From Poronia punctata (taxonomy: Eukaryota > Ascomycota > Sordariomycetes > Xylariales > Xylariaceae): a DNA stretch of 64,000 nucleotides. A program made the position numbers and the translations under genes. A model generated the notes under the pieces. That model saw nothing but the letters and a program-made list of their open reading frames with translations. It searched no databases and was not told where the DNA came from. The stretch lies in NCBI GenBank assembly GCA_022579005.1, contig MU401649.1:1-64000 (forward strand), read 5' to 3'. Positions 25,934 through 36,396 of the stretch are shown one piece after another. Position 1 is the stretch's first letter, and each line of letters opens with the position of its first letter.

Positions 25934-27390
25934 TTACGGTTCCCCGGGCCAAATACTATCAGCCAGTTCTCTGACGAGCTTCAGCTTGGCAATCATATCG
26001 TCTCTCGTCACCGCGTTCCCGAGGTGATGGCTCGCGAATCCACATTGGGGACTAACGCCCATCCTCTTCAATGCCTCTTCTCGCGTCTGTCCGGACCCCT
26101 CGGCGATCACCTCGGCCGCCGATAGCACGCGCTCTTTGGTCTTGTCGATGTCCTCTAGTTCGGGGAACTTGCTCGTCATGACTCCCAGCACTACATTCTT
26201 GTGCGGTGGAAGTTCCTTGAGCGGTTCAAACGTTCCGGCTCTCTCCGTGTCGTACTCTAAAAAGTACGTGTCGGCGTTGATGTCCTCGAAGAGTTTGGTG
26301 GCAATTCGGTCATAGCCCCCTTCCGAGAAGTGTTTGCTGTATGCAAAGTTGCCACGGCAGAGGTGTATGCCCAGATGCATGTCCGACGGACGCGAATCGA
26401 TGCAGTCGTTGTACAGCTTGACGTATGAGTCGAACAGTTCGTCAGCATCTTCGCCGTCGTTGTTAAACCCCGCAACCATCTTTTCGGAGCAAAAGTCTGC
26501 CGGTAAGGGGCACCTTGTCAGTTGGCCGCAAGATCCAAAGGGGTCGCGGGGGGTTCATCCTACATGCCAAGTTCGGGTCGTCGATGGTGACATTTCGACA
26601 TCCATTATCATACAGTATCTGAAGCTCTATGCGGTATGCTTCTGCGATATCTTGGAAGTATTCCGAATCGTTGGCATATACGTCCTCTGGGTAAGCCTTT
26701 CCCTTCTTGTAACGCAAATGGTACCTAGATAGCCCCCTTTTTAGTCCCAAGCGACCAGTACGAACACCAGAATCCCAGGCCAGGACAGCTTGGGCATTTA
26801 TATCTTACCATTCCGGTGCAGCCAGTGTTATCTTTAAGTTTTTGACCATCTCGGCAGGTACAAGATTCTTGAGATAGTTCCAGTCTGAGAGATAGCTGCT
26901 GCCCACATGCTTGATTTTACCTGTACAGACGATAGACTCGCCCGGTTTGTGTCCTGACTCGGCTGTGGAAGAGAGTGGTCAGCGCATATTCACATACATG
27001 AGCTTTCCGTGACGACACGGCAGAGAAATAGACCGCAGGTGTAGTCCTAATCTACCTACTAAACGCCGCAATATCCGGGACGTGCATCCGAAACAAGTCC
27101 CAGTTCGGTAGGGATATCTCTTCAAATCCCTCGAGGTTCGGGAAGAAGGTTCCCCAGAACTGGTGCCGGCGATATTCGCCGTCATTGATGGCATGGAAAC
27201 CTAGGCCTCGTTGAAGCTCAACTATGTCCACGATGGCATCGTCTGTGATTTTACGCAGTTTTTCGTCTCGCGCAATGACAAGCGCCTTCGCGTCATCCAG
27301 CTCGAGGCGTCTCTCTGTCAGCTCTTTGGGGCGCAAAAGTGACCCCAGGTGCTCAGCCCGGAAGGGTGGTCTTTGCTTGTTAGAAACCAT
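25934..27390 (-). CDS. MetE/UROD-like protein (cobalamin-independent methionine synthase C-terminal family)
   Basis: Four exons: 27390-27060, 26962-26809, 26724-26564, 26496-25934, in frame, 402 residues. This is the single-barrel form of the cobalamin-independent methionine synthase family, lacking the N-terminal half of true MetE (about 750 residues), so it probably performs a zinc-dependent thiol methyl transfer rather than standard methionine synthesis. It opens RAEHLGSLLRP, as in bacterial YxjG-type proteins. The zinc site is visible: His and Cys in LGIHLCRGNF and the distal Cys in GVSPQCGFASHH. Barrel segments include VTIDDPNLAYF and ADTYFLEYDTERAG. The substrate is unknown. Intron positions were set by the joins FTESGHKPG, PEWYHLRYKKG and NLAYFCSEKM. 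Confidence 0.88.
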
Positions 27391-28614
27391 GATTGCCTAT
27401 ATTGAGGTATGCGCAAGTTCGGCCAGGCGGGCTACCGGTACCCCTATGATTAGGGTATACAGTCGTGACAATTCGCACAACGTAGCTTTAGTCGTCTAGT
27501 TACACCACTTGCTCAAATGGACCATGTGTACGACTGGCATGGGGTTCGGGGAAGGCTCTAGTCTTTTGTACACCAACGCCTGCAGCCACCATGACGTTTG
27601 ACACACCCGGTGCGGCGTGGACAATGGAAGGCACCATGAAGGGTGAAGTCACGACCTGGGTTAGCGAGGGCATTTGAAATATACTCGACAGAAAAGCCAT
27701 ATAGGTGGAGTGTCCCATACAATACGGCTGTTAGTCGTAACCGAGGACAACCAGCCACAGCCGAGATGAAGCCAGAGCGGCTCACCTGGCTCGCCAAAGC
27801 TGGTTGGTCCCCCGATATCTATCTACTGGTCTAACAGCAACGCCGCATGGTCCTTTACTCATACAAGGGGGGCACACCGACAAGGATTTACCGAGATGGA
27901 GACTTAGGCAAGATGCTAACAGACAAGACAAACCCCCAATGAGAGAGCCCGGCCGACCTATGTTAGCCCCCTTTTATCCTAGACTAACAGATGACCGAAG
28001 CAAGTAGCAGGAAACCGCAATGACCAATATTTGTTTAGTATTACAGAAACAATCCTCACATCTGTGACCTGACCTATGTCCCCCATGATTGTAAATGACT
28101 ATATCCCTTCCCAAAACTTCCCCGAGAGAGGACCAGACCCCGCCAAAATCGCAAATAACAACCTACCCCCCTGCCTTGCCCCGCCTTTGTCAACGCTGAC
28201 TTTGCAAGATCACTGTATTTGCCTGATAGCATAAAAATCCTGCTACTGCAGACTTGATTTACTATTCGGTAGTTGGGTAGTTGCAAGGAGGATTCGTATT
28301 CAGAGATGACCGGATATTTAATCAATCGATTGTAGATAGTAGCTCGGTAGGTATTATATGTCCAAGCGTATTACACACTACCTGTATTTAATTCAAACCA
28401 CAGGTCTGGCCAGTCACTCTACTGTCCTAATACTCAAGGCTCGCGTAGACTGACCTACCTAACCAGATAGTTATATATACTAGCAAAGAACAATCAAAGG
28501 GGCCTGGTGTCTAAAGCTCTATACGAATAAAAAGGAATAGAAACATTAAGAGTCAGAGGCCGATAAAGAAAGTTTCGTATAAAAAAAAGGAAAAAAAAAA
28601 GGGGAAAAAAGGAA
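27391..28614. other. Gene-free spacer
   Basis: About 1.2 kb between the MetE-like gene and the tRNA-like gene. Short frames occur on both strands, but none has domain features, splice continuation or composition typical of its neighbours. The stretch next to the tRNA-like gene (28580-28613) is A-rich on the plus strand, i.e. T-rich downstream of that minus-strand gene. Confidence 0.5.
28580..28613 (-). terminator. Putative Pol III T-run terminator
   Basis: Several T runs (4 to 10 bases on the minus strand) start four bases or so after the 3' end of the tRNA-like gene, as expected for RNA polymerase III termination. Confidence 0.6.
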
Positions 28615-28738
28615 CGGCCGCCGAGGGAGTCGAACCCCCGGGTCCTTAACGATGAGGAGTAAAGGATATAGAGTAAAGATATTGGATAATGATACTGTTG
28701 CGCTACAGGCCGTATCGCTAGGCCAGTCCGCTGCGGCC
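28615..28738 (-). tRNA. tRNA-like Pol III gene, isotype unresolved (possibly intron-bearing or degenerate)
   Basis: On the minus strand the 5' end GGCCGC pairs with the 3' end GCGGCC. A T-arm GGGGG-TTCGACT-CCCTC and a perfect B box GGTTCGACTCC lie next to that 3' acceptor strand. An A-box-like TGGCCTAGC lies about 13 bases from the 5' end, roughly 75-80 bases before the B box. The 124-base length implies an intron or long insert. I could not fold a convincing D arm and anticodon arm, so the anticodon is not called. It may be a divergent intron-containing tRNA, a pseudogene or a tRNA-derived transcript. A T-run terminator follows. Confidence 0.45.
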
Positions 28739-28876
28739 ATTAGGTCCTTGCTGTATATAGGTATATAGGGTTATATTTTTAGGTTTCTAATGAGGTTTGT
28801 CATCATCGGAGATACATGGGGAAGATCCGATGAGTACGAGGGGCAGATAGGGGCTTAAGGTTTGAGTGACTATCGC

Positions 28877-30145
28877 TCACTTGGCCCCAGCGCCAAACAA
28901 AGCAGCCTGGGTATCATACTTATACTCCAGTGTCTTATGCCAATAATCCGTCGTATCCGGCTTAGCAATCTCCCAGGCCTTGTCGAGCGCCTCCACCACA
29001 TCATCAGGGAGGGGCCCCTTTTCGAGGTTATCCAAGTTACTATCCAGCTGGTCGTACGACGAGATTCCAATCAGAATACCGTCGCCGCCACCGTTCGTAA
29101 TGCGCAGTTTGCTGTGGTGCACAACCCAGCGCAACGCGGTTTCAATCATGGTCAAGCCCTCGTGCTTGGCCACTGCGTCTTCGACAGTTTTAAGTGCGCG
29201 GAACGTGCTTTCTTTAAAGTAGCGCTCACGATAACGCGCGCCAGTGGGGTTGCTGGCGCTGAAACGGCCATCTTCAGGGACCAGGTCGGCGCTCTTAATT
29301 TTGCCGCTGAAAAGACCACCGGCGACTGCGGAGAAGATCTGGTTAGTTGAATGTGTGAGAATAGGGGGTAGAAAGGAGACATACTGGGATTATAGACGAC
29401 AATTTCAAGGCCGAATCGTCGGCATGTGGGGACCAGCTCGGGCTCGATGCCACGGGTGATCGCATTATACATGCCCTCTTCACGTATTGTCAGTCTCGAT
29501 GGACGGTCGGGGGAGTGGGCATCTTGACACTCACGATAGATGGTCGGCCGTACCCAGCCATTATACTTGCACGTCAGGACAACCTCTGCGACCTCGGCCG
29601 CCGTGAAGTTGGAAAGTCCGAGCCGTACAAACTTGCCGGCTTTGTGGAGCTTATCCGCTGCCTCGAGCGTCTCGGCGAAAGGGACGGCTCGGTCTGCGGC
29701 GTGGAGATAGACGATCTATGACGCGCGTAAGTTATTATTATTTCAGTTTGCCTTGTACACCCTTCTCCAAGCTCACTGAAGCTCCTTCGTTCAGTCAAAG
29801 TGAACTTACATCAACACAATCCGTTCCCAACTCCTTCAAACTCGTATTCAAGCTCTCCACCAGTTTCTCGGCTTTATTATCCCCATCGGCCGCTGGATAC
29901 TGGAACTTGGTCGCAAGGGTCAAGCCGCGCTCCTTCCATCCCGCCTCGCGCGTGAAAGCCTCCTGTTTACGAGCAGTGTATACGCGCGCAGTATCAACCT
30001 CGTTATAGCCCCTCTCCTGGAAGCGGTCGAGACATCGCTTGAACTCGCCAACGTCTGTGATCCGCGCACCCGAAGAGGCGTCCGGCCCAAAGGTCATCAG
30101 ACCCAGGATGATGCGGTTCTTGCCAGTGGATGTGATGAGCGGCAT
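28877..30145 (-). CDS. Aldo/keto reductase, aflatoxin-aldehyde-reductase (AKR7) type
   Basis: NADPH-dependent cytosolic reductase of aldehydes and ketones. Four exons: 30145-29810, 29715-29535, 29477-29385, 29325-28877, in frame, 352 residues. The (beta/alpha)8-barrel tetrad is visible: Asp and Tyr in EVDTARVYTARKQE, Lys in TLATKFQYPA, His in VYLHAADRAVPF. Further family segments are VILGLMTFGPD-like RIILGLMTFGPD at the N-terminus, QGMYNAITRGIEPEL, VVYNPIAGGLFSGK across the last junction, and ILIGISSYDQLDSNL near the cofactor site. The ATG at 30145 gives the usual MPLITS start; an upstream in-frame extension to 30193 looks like leader sequence. Natural substrate unknown. Confidence 0.92.
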
Positions 30146-30804
30146 TTTGGAGGTAGCAAGTCGGTTTATGTATCTACGGGCTGGGTTGAGCATAAACCTC
30201 TGGCCAGACTCTCAAAGTTGGATATTTTCCTTTCCTTTTAAACTTTGGAAATGGTATGCTTGAAGATATGTTTTAGGTTGGTATTCAGGTAAAGGCACCT
30301 GTCTATCGCACGATTATACCAGTTTTACTTATTAGAAGCTCCTGCTCCCACTTATAACATCTGACGACATTTATACAAGTGACTTACCCCGCTATTGCTC
30401 CGAAACTGTCTGAATTGGTTCGGAATGGCAAGTAGTCTATCGAGAATACCTTACATTAAGTAAGATGGGTATGAGTACATCGATGTCATCAAGTACGACC
30501 TCCGTTTGATAAGCGCCAGGGGATTATAAATTCTCCCCGGCGGGTTTTAGCCTCTCTCATGCATCCACCTACTCTGGCCTAGGAGGCAAGCTCTCTCCGT
30601 TTGGTATTGGAGTGAGGAGCCGTTGGAGTAAGTACACGTACATATCACGGAAGCGTGGGAATGTTCGGGTACCAGTAGGGGAACGCTTCAGTGTGGGGTA
30701 AGGTAGACGGCGTTAACATAGAGTCTATTAAAGGACTCGGAGATATTGGTAACGCCGAACATAATCCTCGTGTTGTCTGATTGCTCTTCCAAAATACTCG
30801 TACA
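30146..30804. other. Intergenic region up to the inverted-repeat element
   Basis: Promoter side of the aldo/keto reductase gene. No coding frame is supported. It ends in GTACA (30800-30804), the left copy of the target duplication of the next element. Confidence 0.5.
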
Positions 30805-30931
30805 TACGGCGGACGATAGAGCCGATTGTTTGTTTTCCTAAACTTACACCAATGTAAATTTGGTAAATTGCACCTACCGGTTAGGGTAAGGGCCCTATTA
30901 CTTCTATATGCATTGCATTTATACTTTATGC

Positions 30932-31208
30932 AATTGGCTGCTATAACTAAGGGCCTTGCAAAGTGACTGGCTATGACCTTGGACCTTGCGAATTGGCTGC
31001 TATAACCAAGGGCCTTGCAAAGTGACTGGCTATGACCTTGGACCTTGCGAATTGGCTGCTATAACTAAGGGCCTTGCAAAGTGACTGGCTATGACCTTGG
31101 ACCTTGCGAATTGGCTGCTATGACATAAGGGCCCTGCGAATTGGCTGCTATAACTAAGGCGTGCAAGGGCCCTGCAATTGGCTGCTATAATAAGCGGCCC
31201 TGCAAGGT
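30932..31208. repeat. 59-bp tandem repeat array
   Basis: Units begin AATTGGCTGCTATAAC and start at 30932, 30991, 31050 and 31109. Three complete, nearly identical 59-bp copies are followed by shortened, rearranged copies to about 31208. The array lies inside the inverted-repeat element. Its core words AATTGG and GGCTGC recur in the 16-bp array further right. Confidence 0.9.
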
Positions 31209-31304
31209 GTGGCTAGGGGTGTGGCTGGGTATGTGGCTGGCCGACCTACTTTAAAAGTGGCAGCGAATAGGAATTAGCTGCGGACCTTGTAATTGCAACC
31301 TTTG

Positions 31305-31440
31305 CAATTGGGAATAGCTGCAATTGCAAAAGACCTTGCAATTGGGAATGGCTGCAATTGGGAATGGCTGCAATTGGGAATGGCTGCAATTGGGAATGGC
31401 TGCAATTGGGAATGGCTGCAATTGGGAATGGCTGTAATTG
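31305..31440. repeat. 16-bp tandem repeat array
   Basis: About eight copies of a unit CAATTGGGAATGGCTG, the first ones imperfect. Apparent peptide repeats in its reverse frame (IPNCSHSQLQPF) are repeat artefacts. Confidence 0.9.
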
Positions 31441-31881
31441 CTAAGGGCTAATTGCGAATAACTTACTGCCAAGGTCTAGAAATTCCGGTTTAACTGATTT
31501 ATGTAAATAACGCTTATACCCCTTTGGCATTAGGGTGGACCTAACACGAAAAAACGACGAAAAGTTGAAAACGAACAGTCAGCTCTATCGTCCGCCGTAG
31601 TACAGGCACCTGTGACCTACGGTAATTACATTATTGATTTGATACAATACCACTTAGCCCCGAAACAAACCAAACTTCTCCAACACAGCCTGCAAAATAT
31701 ATAGGATATAGGCTTGAATATTTTCAGATGGTGAATGGTGCGATATATGTGTCGCAAGGCATCGAGTAAATATTGGTAAACGCTTGGACAGACTCTGCTA
31801 AAACACCCAGATGTGCACCTTTCAAGTACTCTTAAAAACCCCTTGTCATTCCCCCGAGGCTCATGCGTCATCGCTAGCCCC

Positions 31882-33411
31882 TTAAGCCCCATTGCTATGG
31901 TCCTCAACTTCACAAAATGCTTTGAATGTGATGAACTCGTCACCTTGTTCGCCTTCAGATTCCATCACCAGCTCTGCCGTTGCCCCGACAAAGAAGACAT
32001 AGCCCTCCTTTATCTCCTCTGTTCTGGGTCCAACCGAGATTTTCCCCTTACCGCTTGTGCAGATGACGATGCTAGGTCCGTCTATGGGATCAAAGGTCAC
32101 TTTAGACCCGTTGCCCTTCAGAACCGACCTGACAACGCTGAACTCGTCAATCGGCGGGTCATATAACATCGCTTCGGAGCCTGAACTATACGCCGTGCGG
32201 TTGAGTACGGCGTAAGGGTATTCTTTCGGCGTCATCTTCTGCTCCTCGATGGGCGCATAGTTGTATGTCAACAGGTCGACGAGTGTCTGGACATCTTTGA
32301 ATTTCGGGGTGAAGCCTGCGCGGACCACATTGTCGCTGGCCGCCATGCATTCAATAATGTCACCCGACACGTAAGCATGAATATCGTCAGCTTTCAGGAA
32401 TAGCGCTTCGCCCGGCGACAACTGGACGTAGTTAAGGAAGAATAGGACAAAGAGACCGATGTCTCCGGGGAACTGCTTGTTGAGTCTGGTGACAAGTTCT
32501 GCCATCGTTTGTCCACTTGCCGAGGCAACGCCGCCAGCGGCAAAGTCGGCGCCCTTGGACTCCGCTTCGTTTACGAGAGACTTGGCCGCTGATTCCACTT
32601 CCTCGGGCGACGACTTCATCAAGGCAGCAAAGGCTGATTGTAGTGCACGCTTATTCTGGGTAGTAGATTCGGGCGAGTCGTCGCTTTCCTGGCCATGAAC
32701 TGTAGCAATGAAGGATTCGGAAGCATCCTCACCGACAAGCTCGCGCAGGGCAGGTATGTTTGAAAGGAAATGGGCGATCTCAGCTAGAGGCCGAAAACCG
32801 CATAGACCCTCGAAATCCGTTATGGCAATAGCCATCTCAGGCTTGTGGTTGTCGTCGGGATAGTTCTTTGGGTCTTTGGCGTGCAATTGCTCGGCTAGCT
32901 TCTTGTTCGGGTGTGCCTGAATGGACAGGGCTTTGTTGATAGAGAGGACCTTGAAAAGGAAGGGGAGCTTTGCGCCATATCTCGCCTTGACCGAAGGAGC
33001 CAATAGCATGGCATTAGACTCGACGAGATCGAGGAGAGTGCGGCCAGACTGGAGGTCTTTCGAGGGATTGGATGGGTGAGTGCCCATCCATAGCTAGTGA
33101 GCCCAGCCATGTCAGTTTCCTTCTTGTCTGTTCGACCTATAGGGGAAATAAGGGGAAACAAGGGGAAACAAGGGGAAACAAGGGGAAACAAGGGGAAACA
33201 AGGGGAAACAAGGGGAAACAAGGGGGACTGGGTTAAAGGAAGTCTCCGTCACGGGACGCACCTCTGCATATGGTTTATCAGACTGAATGGTCAAGCTATT
33301 TGAAGGTGTGGCAGCGGCGAATTTGGCGGCGGCCGACTCTGAACCAACCTTGCCCCAGTCGTAAGAGTTCACGCCGCATTGCAGGCGGATTAGGGGGACT
33401 TGAAGGACCAT
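31882..33411 (-). CDS. manA: Mannose-6-phosphate isomerase, type I
   Basis: Zinc enzyme interconverting fructose-6-phosphate and mannose-6-phosphate, feeding GDP-mannose for glycosylation and cell wall mannan. Two exons, 33411-33262 and 33093-31882, join at [13 protein letters not shown] to 453 residues, the usual fungal length. Zinc and active-site segments: IQAHPNK (Gln, His), NHKPEMAIA (Glu) and [16 protein letters not shown] (His). The start [12 protein letters not shown] and the Arg region [13 protein letters not shown] are typical. The single intron (33094-33261, 168 nt) is filled by a 10-bp minisatellite. The gene lies between the two inverted-repeat elements, and the right end of the 795-bp element is only ~280 bp past its stop. 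Symbol follows the Aspergillus usage. Confidence 0.96.
33141..33225. repeat. AGGGGAAACA minisatellite within the isomerase intron
   Basis: Eight 10-bp units (the first ends in ATA) plus a partial copy, making up half of the 168-nt intron. Because the unit length is not a multiple of three it yields overlapping artefact frames ([20 protein letters not shown]). Confidence 0.95.
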
Positions 33412-34007
33412 CGTGTTATACGTTATAGAACCTAACGTTCTATTGTAGGTGTAGTAAGATGACAGGGAGTCAGGGACAGGCGTTATGATTAGAAAGCACT
33501 ATAAGTTTTAACAAGTCAGAGGACGGCTAGATGAAGGGGATGATACAGAACAGGAGAAAGAACAAGGCTTCATGACAGATTCTGTAAATGCGGACCAGGT
33601 ATCGCCTGTTGAACGTGTACGACAATGCGCTTAAGACTCGGCTACTTCTGTCACAAAACACCCTGTGCAGCGTAGACCTACCAGATAGCAATGAAGATGT
33701 AGCAGCAGTCAAATATCGGCGCAACTGCAATACCCTTTGGGCTCAAGAACAGGAAGAACCTGTATTTAGGATGTATAATCTGTTAATCTAGATCCTTTAT
33801 GCCGTAAGGTGTAAACATATACACGTAGACAAGGTAGAATATTTCAAGATTATTGTATTTACCCCGCCAATACTGCCAATGTACCTACTTGAACCTGGCA
33901 GATGAAGTCTGGCCAAATAGCTGCATGTGGGGAATATACACAGGCCCCGCAATCCAAAGGTTCCTTTCTGTCGTACTACTTAAGGTACCTAGGTAGGTTA
34001 GGTAAAG
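33412..34007. other. Promoter side of the isomerase gene
   Basis: About 600 bp between the isomerase start and the TA-flanked element. TACCTAGGTAGG-type words lie near 33985-34000. No gene is recognised. Confidence 0.5.
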
Positions 34008-34009
34008 TA

Positions 34010-34874
34010 CATTACCGTGTGGTGCCCCTAATTGGAGACGATCACCGTGATGATCTAGGCTTTTGGCACCGTCTTAAAATTTTTGTGACCGTCTTTATAA
34101 TCTAAGACAATTACAGTGATGTTTTTCTATAGTACACTGTCTTTTTTAATTAGATAGTCTCTTAATAAGTATAATCTCCAAAAATAAAAACGATCTCAGG
34201 CTAAATAAAACAGTCTTAGCTAGCCAAAAATGGTCTCGGCAGCCAAAGTGGTCTCCGGCAGCCAAAGTCATTACAGACCTATCCTAAACCTATTTACCTA
34301 CCTACCTACTTACCTACCTACATTACCTATATAACATACCTATATAACATACCTAGTTAGCGCAGCCATTCTAACACCTTTGCAGCCATTCCAACACCTT
34401 TGCAGCTATTCCAACACCTTTGCAGCTATACCTATACCTTTGCAGCCGACCTTTGCAGCCGATTTAATCAGACCTACACCTACGCAGCCAGACCTACACC
34501 TACAAAGCCAGACCTACACCTACGCAGCCGATTCAATCAGACCTACACCTACGCAGCCAGACCTACACCTACAAAGCCATCCCTGCGCAGCCGACCTAGC
34601 TAAGGAGAATCCCTGCCTACGCGGCCGGATCTAGCCATACTAAGGGCTAGCCCGCGCAGCCGAATTAAGCTATACTTATACTTACACCTACAACTACAAT
34701 TACAATTACAATTGCAATTACAATTGCAATTGCTCCCTTAAACACTTAAAGTATAATAACAATTAACCCTTTGCGCGTATGTATAAAAATAACCTGCGTA
34801 GTATAGTAGTTAAAGTACCTAGTATATAATAATGATATAATATGTATAAACTACTAGTTTAAACCTTGACCCTT

Positions 34875-34910
<36 letters not shown>

Positions 34911-35187
34911 AGTTAAAAATTAAAGTACAGTAAAAATAGTATTAATAAGTCATATCTACTGTATACATACAGTGTAAAATATGGCTATAAGAATATTTCT
35001 TTTTTAATTTATAATTTTTTCTAAGACCGTCTCTATCTAGAGACGATCACCAAAAGATTAAACCGTCTTAGAATTAGTACTGTCTTTGCTGTAGGACGCG
35101 CAGCTGATCATGACCACCTAGAGATCGTCTTGCGATTTGGAGATTATCACTGTGATCGTCTCCCACAGAGGGTGCCACACGGTAATG
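34010..35187. mobile_element. Tc1/mariner-like non-autonomous element with ~47-bp TIRs and TA target site
   Basis: Left end 34010-34056 and the reverse complement of right end 35141-35187 both begin CATTACCGTGTGG and agree at about 38 of 47 positions. The dinucleotide TA stands on both sides (34008-34009, 35188-35189), as expected for Tc1/mariner-type insertion. Subterminal copies of AGACGATCAC occur at both ends and again near 35040. The 1178-bp body has no transposase frame; it holds tandem repeats (34365-34600), a ~31-base poly(A) tract (34876-34906) and AT-rich DNA. The class is inferred from the TA target only. Confidence 0.75.
34365..34600. repeat. 20/21-bp tandem repeats inside the TA-flanked element
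   Basis: First part: copies of a ~20-bp unit around CAGCCATTCCAACACCTTTG. Second part: copies of a ~20-21-bp unit around AGACCTACACCTACGCAGCC, alternating with a CAAAGCC ending. No protein is implied by the Thr/Pro/Tyr-rich frames. Confidence 0.8.
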
Positions 35188-35189
35188 TA

Positions 35190-36396
35190 TCCTGTATGAG
35201 TTAAGTTACAATTTGACAGCATGAGGTCACTGGAACTGTCTACTCACTGTGAATACACTAAAACCTCCAGTGCCTAGTCTAATTCCTGGCCCGCAGGTAA
35301 TAGCGCTATTTAAGTACACAATAAATACAGTACTTTCGTAGTCGCGCTATTTTGACCCCGTGGGCAGCCCGTGGAGGTACCAATTTCTGACAACTCTAGA
35401 AAATATATTGATGTCTTACGAGGTAGCCTTGGTTCCATAATTCCAAAGCCTCATCTAAAGCTCATTCCCGCTTCGGACATCGTACACATACACGTACACC
35501 TAAGGCTTCATTTCTATAATGATTCAGAGGGGAACTGTCTTCTGCCCAACAAAAGGAAAGACCAGGTGAATAAACAGCATGTACTCGGTCGCGTGTCTCC
35601 AATAAATACCATCGTGAATGCCAAGGTGAGTTCATGTGGTCTAAAGACGTCTGGAGTGGTCATTTCGTCGTCGCGCAGCTGTCTGCAACATGCGAGGAAT
35701 AACTTAAACTTGGTTTTTACATATAGGTACATACTTGATATATCACGTACTCTTCACCCGGGGTCCGGATGATAGGTGACCACCTTTTCCTACTGTCCTC
35801 TTATCTTTACACTCCTGTGTTCTTTCCCTTCCAACCCCTTCCCTGCAATCAATATCTCTCGCCCGCAAAATAGTCCATCGCAACGTCATCGCCAACTTCC
35901 TATAACTTCTAACATTTTGCTAGGTGCTACCGGCTCCCCCTTTTCCAATCTTTATCCTCTTACACGCTTGGTTTGTTCTTGCCTTCCTCGCCTCATATAC
36001 ACTAGCCTATATACGGCAGCCACCGGCGAGGTGTTTGTCTATTTATTGTAGGTAATTCGATGGATCACCTGTTGGTATACAAAACATCCTCATACATACG
36101 TCTGGTCATCGCAATAAGCACCGATAGTTATTGCTCTCTCATGGGCTGTGTAGTTTATTCACTACTCTTGTTCCGCATAGGCGTGCAAGTACATCATAGA
36201 CTATGGATTTATGCGTTTTACCCATGCCAGGACAGAAATCGTACTAGCAACTGATTGTTTTCCTTGTGCCTCGCTCGCCCCGCCATACTCATCGCCGACA
36301 TTGCTAACGACACTACAAGGCTGAAACACCTAACCTACCGCAAACGAAGTAAGCAAGCCATCCAAGCCTCTTAGACCTGATTAAGAGCCAGCGGTC
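35190..36396. other. Intergenic region upstream of SGF29
   Basis: Contains a 133-codon frame at 35371-35772 with no recognisable motif or neighbour-like composition, which I do not accept as a gene. The part near 36240-36390 is probably the SGF29 promoter and 5' leader. Confidence 0.45.

Larger units (their letters stand above)
30805..31599. mobile_element. Non-autonomous DNA transposon (MITE-like), 33-bp TIRs, 5-bp TSD
   Basis: Left end 30805-30837 and the reverse complement of right end 31567-31599 both start TACGGCGGACGATAGAGC and match at about 30 of 33 positions. The element is flanked by GTACA at 30800-30804 and 31600-31604, a 5-bp direct duplication. Inside there is no coding frame; instead there are two tandem repeat arrays (59-bp and 16-bp units, listed separately). 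The superfamily is not recognised; 5-bp duplications are uncommon among the fungal DNA transposon groups I know. Movement would need a transposase from elsewhere. Confidence 0.8.

Noticed and set aside
30932..31440. CRISPR-like spaced repeats
   Set aside because: The repeats are head-to-tail without unique spacers, and the genome is eukaryotic; this is a tandem array within a transposable element.
31251..31472. 73-codon frame with IPNCSHSQLQPF repeats
   Set aside because: Translation of the 16-bp tandem repeat inside the inverted-repeat element.
33097..33303. [10 protein letters not shown] and FPLVSPC repeat peptides
   Set aside because: Both strands of the 10-bp minisatellite inside the mannose-6-phosphate isomerase intron; not proteins.
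35371..35772. 133-codon plus-strand frame upstream of SGF29
   Set aside because: No recognisable motif, no splice partner, composition unlike neighbouring genes; consistent with chance in a gap of this size.
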